61,578 nt of DNA from Methylobacterium sp. 10. GTDB lineage: Bacteria; Pseudomonadota; Alphaproteobacteria; Rhizobiales; Beijerinckiaceae. Below the pieces are notes generated by a model. The model was not told the DNA's origin. It did not search any database and worked only from the letters and a program-made list of their open reading frames with translations. The DNA lies in contig NZ_KI912577.1 of the NCBI RefSeq assembly GCF_000519085.1, positions 1,489,688-1,551,265 of the forward strand, in the 5' to 3' direction. Positions 60,484-61,578 of this stretch are shown piece by piece (position 1 is the first letter of the stretch; each line of letters opens with the position of its first letter). The translations under genes were made by a program, and so were the position numbers.

Positions 60484-60759
60484 TTAAATAAATACGATTC
60501 CTCTGTACATGTAATCGACGCGCAGTTGAGTCGTGATCCAGGCTTTTGCGGCCTCCAGTGAGGGAAACATCAAGCCCTGCTGGTCACAGGATCCGAATCC
60601 TTTGTCCAGATACCATCGCGGATGGTCGGTGTGGTTTTCAGGCTCCGACGAGCGGACCAAGATCGCAACGACCCTTCCGTCCGATATCCCGAGGCACGCA
60701 TTCTCTTCGGACTCCGAGTCCCCAAGAAGAATGTGTTCGAAGCGCACGGAGGAAGACAT
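60484..60759 (-). CDS. Small protein of unknown function
   Basis: 91 residues starting SSSVRFEHILLGDSESEENA, with a strand-rich middle (GRVVAILVRSSEPEN) and a helix LEAAKAWITTQL near the end. No family is recognised. The composition is protein-like and less GC-rich than its neighbours. No clear ribosome site precedes the ATG at 60759. Confidence 0.5.
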   Translation of the reverse strand: MSSSVRFEHILLGDSESEENACLGISDGRVVAILVRSSEPENHTDHPRWYLDKGFGSCDQQGLMFPSLEAAKAWITTQLRVDYMYRGIVFI

Positions 60760-60867
60760 AAGTCGTTAACCTAAATTAATAAAGGGTTTATGCTTCATGA
60801 ATTGCCAAGTGTCGACCGTCTGACGTTCCTCGGAATCATCTATCATGTGTCGTTGAATGTTCACCAT

Positions 60868-60927
60868 CCCTCATATGAGGGAGGCGCGAAAATCAATAAA
60901 ATACCTCCGCCCTCACTCATATGAGGG
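60868..60927. promoter_or_regulatory. Paired palindromes CTCATATGAG
   Basis: CCCTCATATGAGGG (60868-60881, perfect 14-bp palindrome) and CTCATATGAGGG (60916-60927) share CTCATATGAGGGA. Their centres are 46 bp apart, close to an integral number of helical turns (about 4.4 turns; not exact). They lie about 200 bp before the Ig-like protein gene and look like paired binding sites for a dimeric regulator. Confidence 0.5.
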
Positions 60928-61127
60928 ATGTGCCGCCGGATTCTTTGTTCTATCCAACTGCCGCAATTCCCGCTCATGCGATGCGGATGAAGTCTTCGAT
61001 TTGGTCCGATGGGGCATAAACTGTCTCAGGCTGGATGATACTTCATGGTGCCGCGTTTTTAGTTGGCTATGATCGAGCTCGATCGCTCGAAATCCGTCGT
61101 CGATTCAAATCTCTGGAGTGAAACGCC

Positions 61128-61578
61128 ATGCCCCTCGCATTAGGCCCCACCGTCGTATCGATCGCTGCGGCTCAAACCGTTCTCGGCGCGACCTCCAACA
61201 CCACGGAGGTGACCTTCACCTTCTCCGAGGCGGTGAACGGCTTCGATGTGGACGACGTCGTCATCCCCAACAGTGCCGGTTATCTGAGCGACTTTGACTC
61301 TGGCGACGGTGGTGTTGTCTGGACGGCCGTCTTCCATGCGGATCCGGGTTTCGAAGGCTTGACCACGCTGTCCGTCACCGACGGTTACAAAAATTCCAAT
61401 TACGAGGACGGTCACGCTGGTGGCGCGCTCGATGCGACGGTCGACACGGTGGCGCCGACGGCGATCGTCGCCCTGGCGGCGGACTCGTTCAACATCGCCT
61501 CTCCGACCTCGACGGTGACCTTCACCCTGAGCGAGGCCTCGGCCGACTTCGAAGCGTCCGACGTGACTGTCTCGGGCG
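61128..61578 (+). CDS. Ig-like repeat surface/secreted protein, N-terminal part
   Basis: 150 residues to the window edge, without a stop codon. ATG 61128 follows CTGGAGTG. Two Ig-like domains of the bacterial type are visible. The first has TEVTFTFSEAVNGFDVDDVV and TLSVTDGY; the second starts TVDTVAPTAIVALAADSFNI and holds STVTFTLSEASADFEASDVTV. There is no N-terminal signal peptide, which fits export by a type I system through a C-terminal signal. Proteins of this build often end in RTX repeats and can be very large. Function is probably adhesion. Confidence 0.78.
   Translation, partial: MPLALGPTVVSIAAAQTVLGATSNTTEVTFTFSEAVNGFDVDDVVIPNSAGYLSDFDSGDGGVVWTAVFHADPGFEGLTTLSVTDGYKNSNYEDGHAGGALDATVDTVAPTAIVALAADSFNIASPTSTVTFTLSEASADFEASDVTVSG

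Noticed and set aside
1..61578. The RTX end at base 1 and the Ig-like start at the right edge could be one gene of a circular molecule
   Set aside because: Joining the ends directly leaves the reading frames out of phase (one leftover base at 61578 against a frame starting at base 1), and nothing else indicates circularity. Two different genes, or one gene with missing sequence, are more likely.
1..61578. CRISPR arrays, tRNA or rRNA genes
   Set aside because: I looked for regularly spaced repeats and for cloverleaf or rRNA-like sequence and saw none; a covariance-model scan would be needed to exclude a missed tRNA.

Overview
The window is GC-rich alphaproteobacterial DNA. The many HWE-type histidine kinases, PAS/GAF sensor proteins, the cydAB plus DUF2474 oxidase, the DUF938 methyltransferase, the intergenic repeats and the types of insertion sequence point to Rhizobiales, most likely Methylobacterium or a close relative. 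This is inferred from protein families; no rRNA or tRNA gene is present to confirm it. Both edges cut genes for large secreted proteins: an RTX C-terminus on the left and an Ig-like N-terminus on the right.

Layout. 0-6.1 kb: RTX end, a broken AraC gene, then a MocR-type regulator divergent from a molybdopterin oxidoreductase followed by a SnoaL-like protein. 6.6-20.9 kb: a dense signalling block with two HWE kinases, a membrane hybrid kinase, and a tightly packed rsbR-rsbS-rsbT run. That run continues into a HATPase-PP2C fusion and an RsbT-like/hybrid-kinase fusion, followed by a LOV-PAS-PAS hybrid kinase with every flavin-binding residue intact. 21.3-27.6 kb: an orphan integrase, a TetR gene with paired operators in front of a small secreted protein, a DJ-1/PfpI protein and an amidase, then a divergent SDR/LysR pair. 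28.2-31.5 kb: an ECF41 sigma-factor module (cupin, AhpD-like protein, sigma factor) with two matching predicted promoters, then an alpha/beta hydrolase.

31.5-43.7 kb is less GC-rich and looks like acquired DNA. It is bounded by remains of phage, IS481 and IS3 elements and holds several broken genes. Inside is a co-oriented group: a DUF3313 lipoprotein, an adenylate cyclase, a small membrane protein, a second-type lpxD, a 30-residue membrane peptide and a TetR regulator. The same 18-bp inverted-repeat operator occurs four times here, each time lying in the spacer of a predicted -35/-10 promoter. I read this as one TetR-controlled regulon.

43.8-51.1 kb holds a DUF938 methyltransferase, an SDR, a chemoreceptor, a PAS-PAS-HTH protein and an HD-GYP protein. 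51.2-56.3 kb is a low-oxygen cluster: cydA, cydB, a DUF2474 peptide, a universal stress protein, a cytochrome c and an FNR-type regulator, with two FNR/FixK-like boxes. 56.3-60.1 kb carries IS110, IS5 and ISL3 fragments around a spore-photoproduct-lyase-like radical SAM protein.

The two most interesting systems are the stressosome-like operon with a photoreceptor kinase beside it, and the TetR/operator regulon around the extra lpxD.
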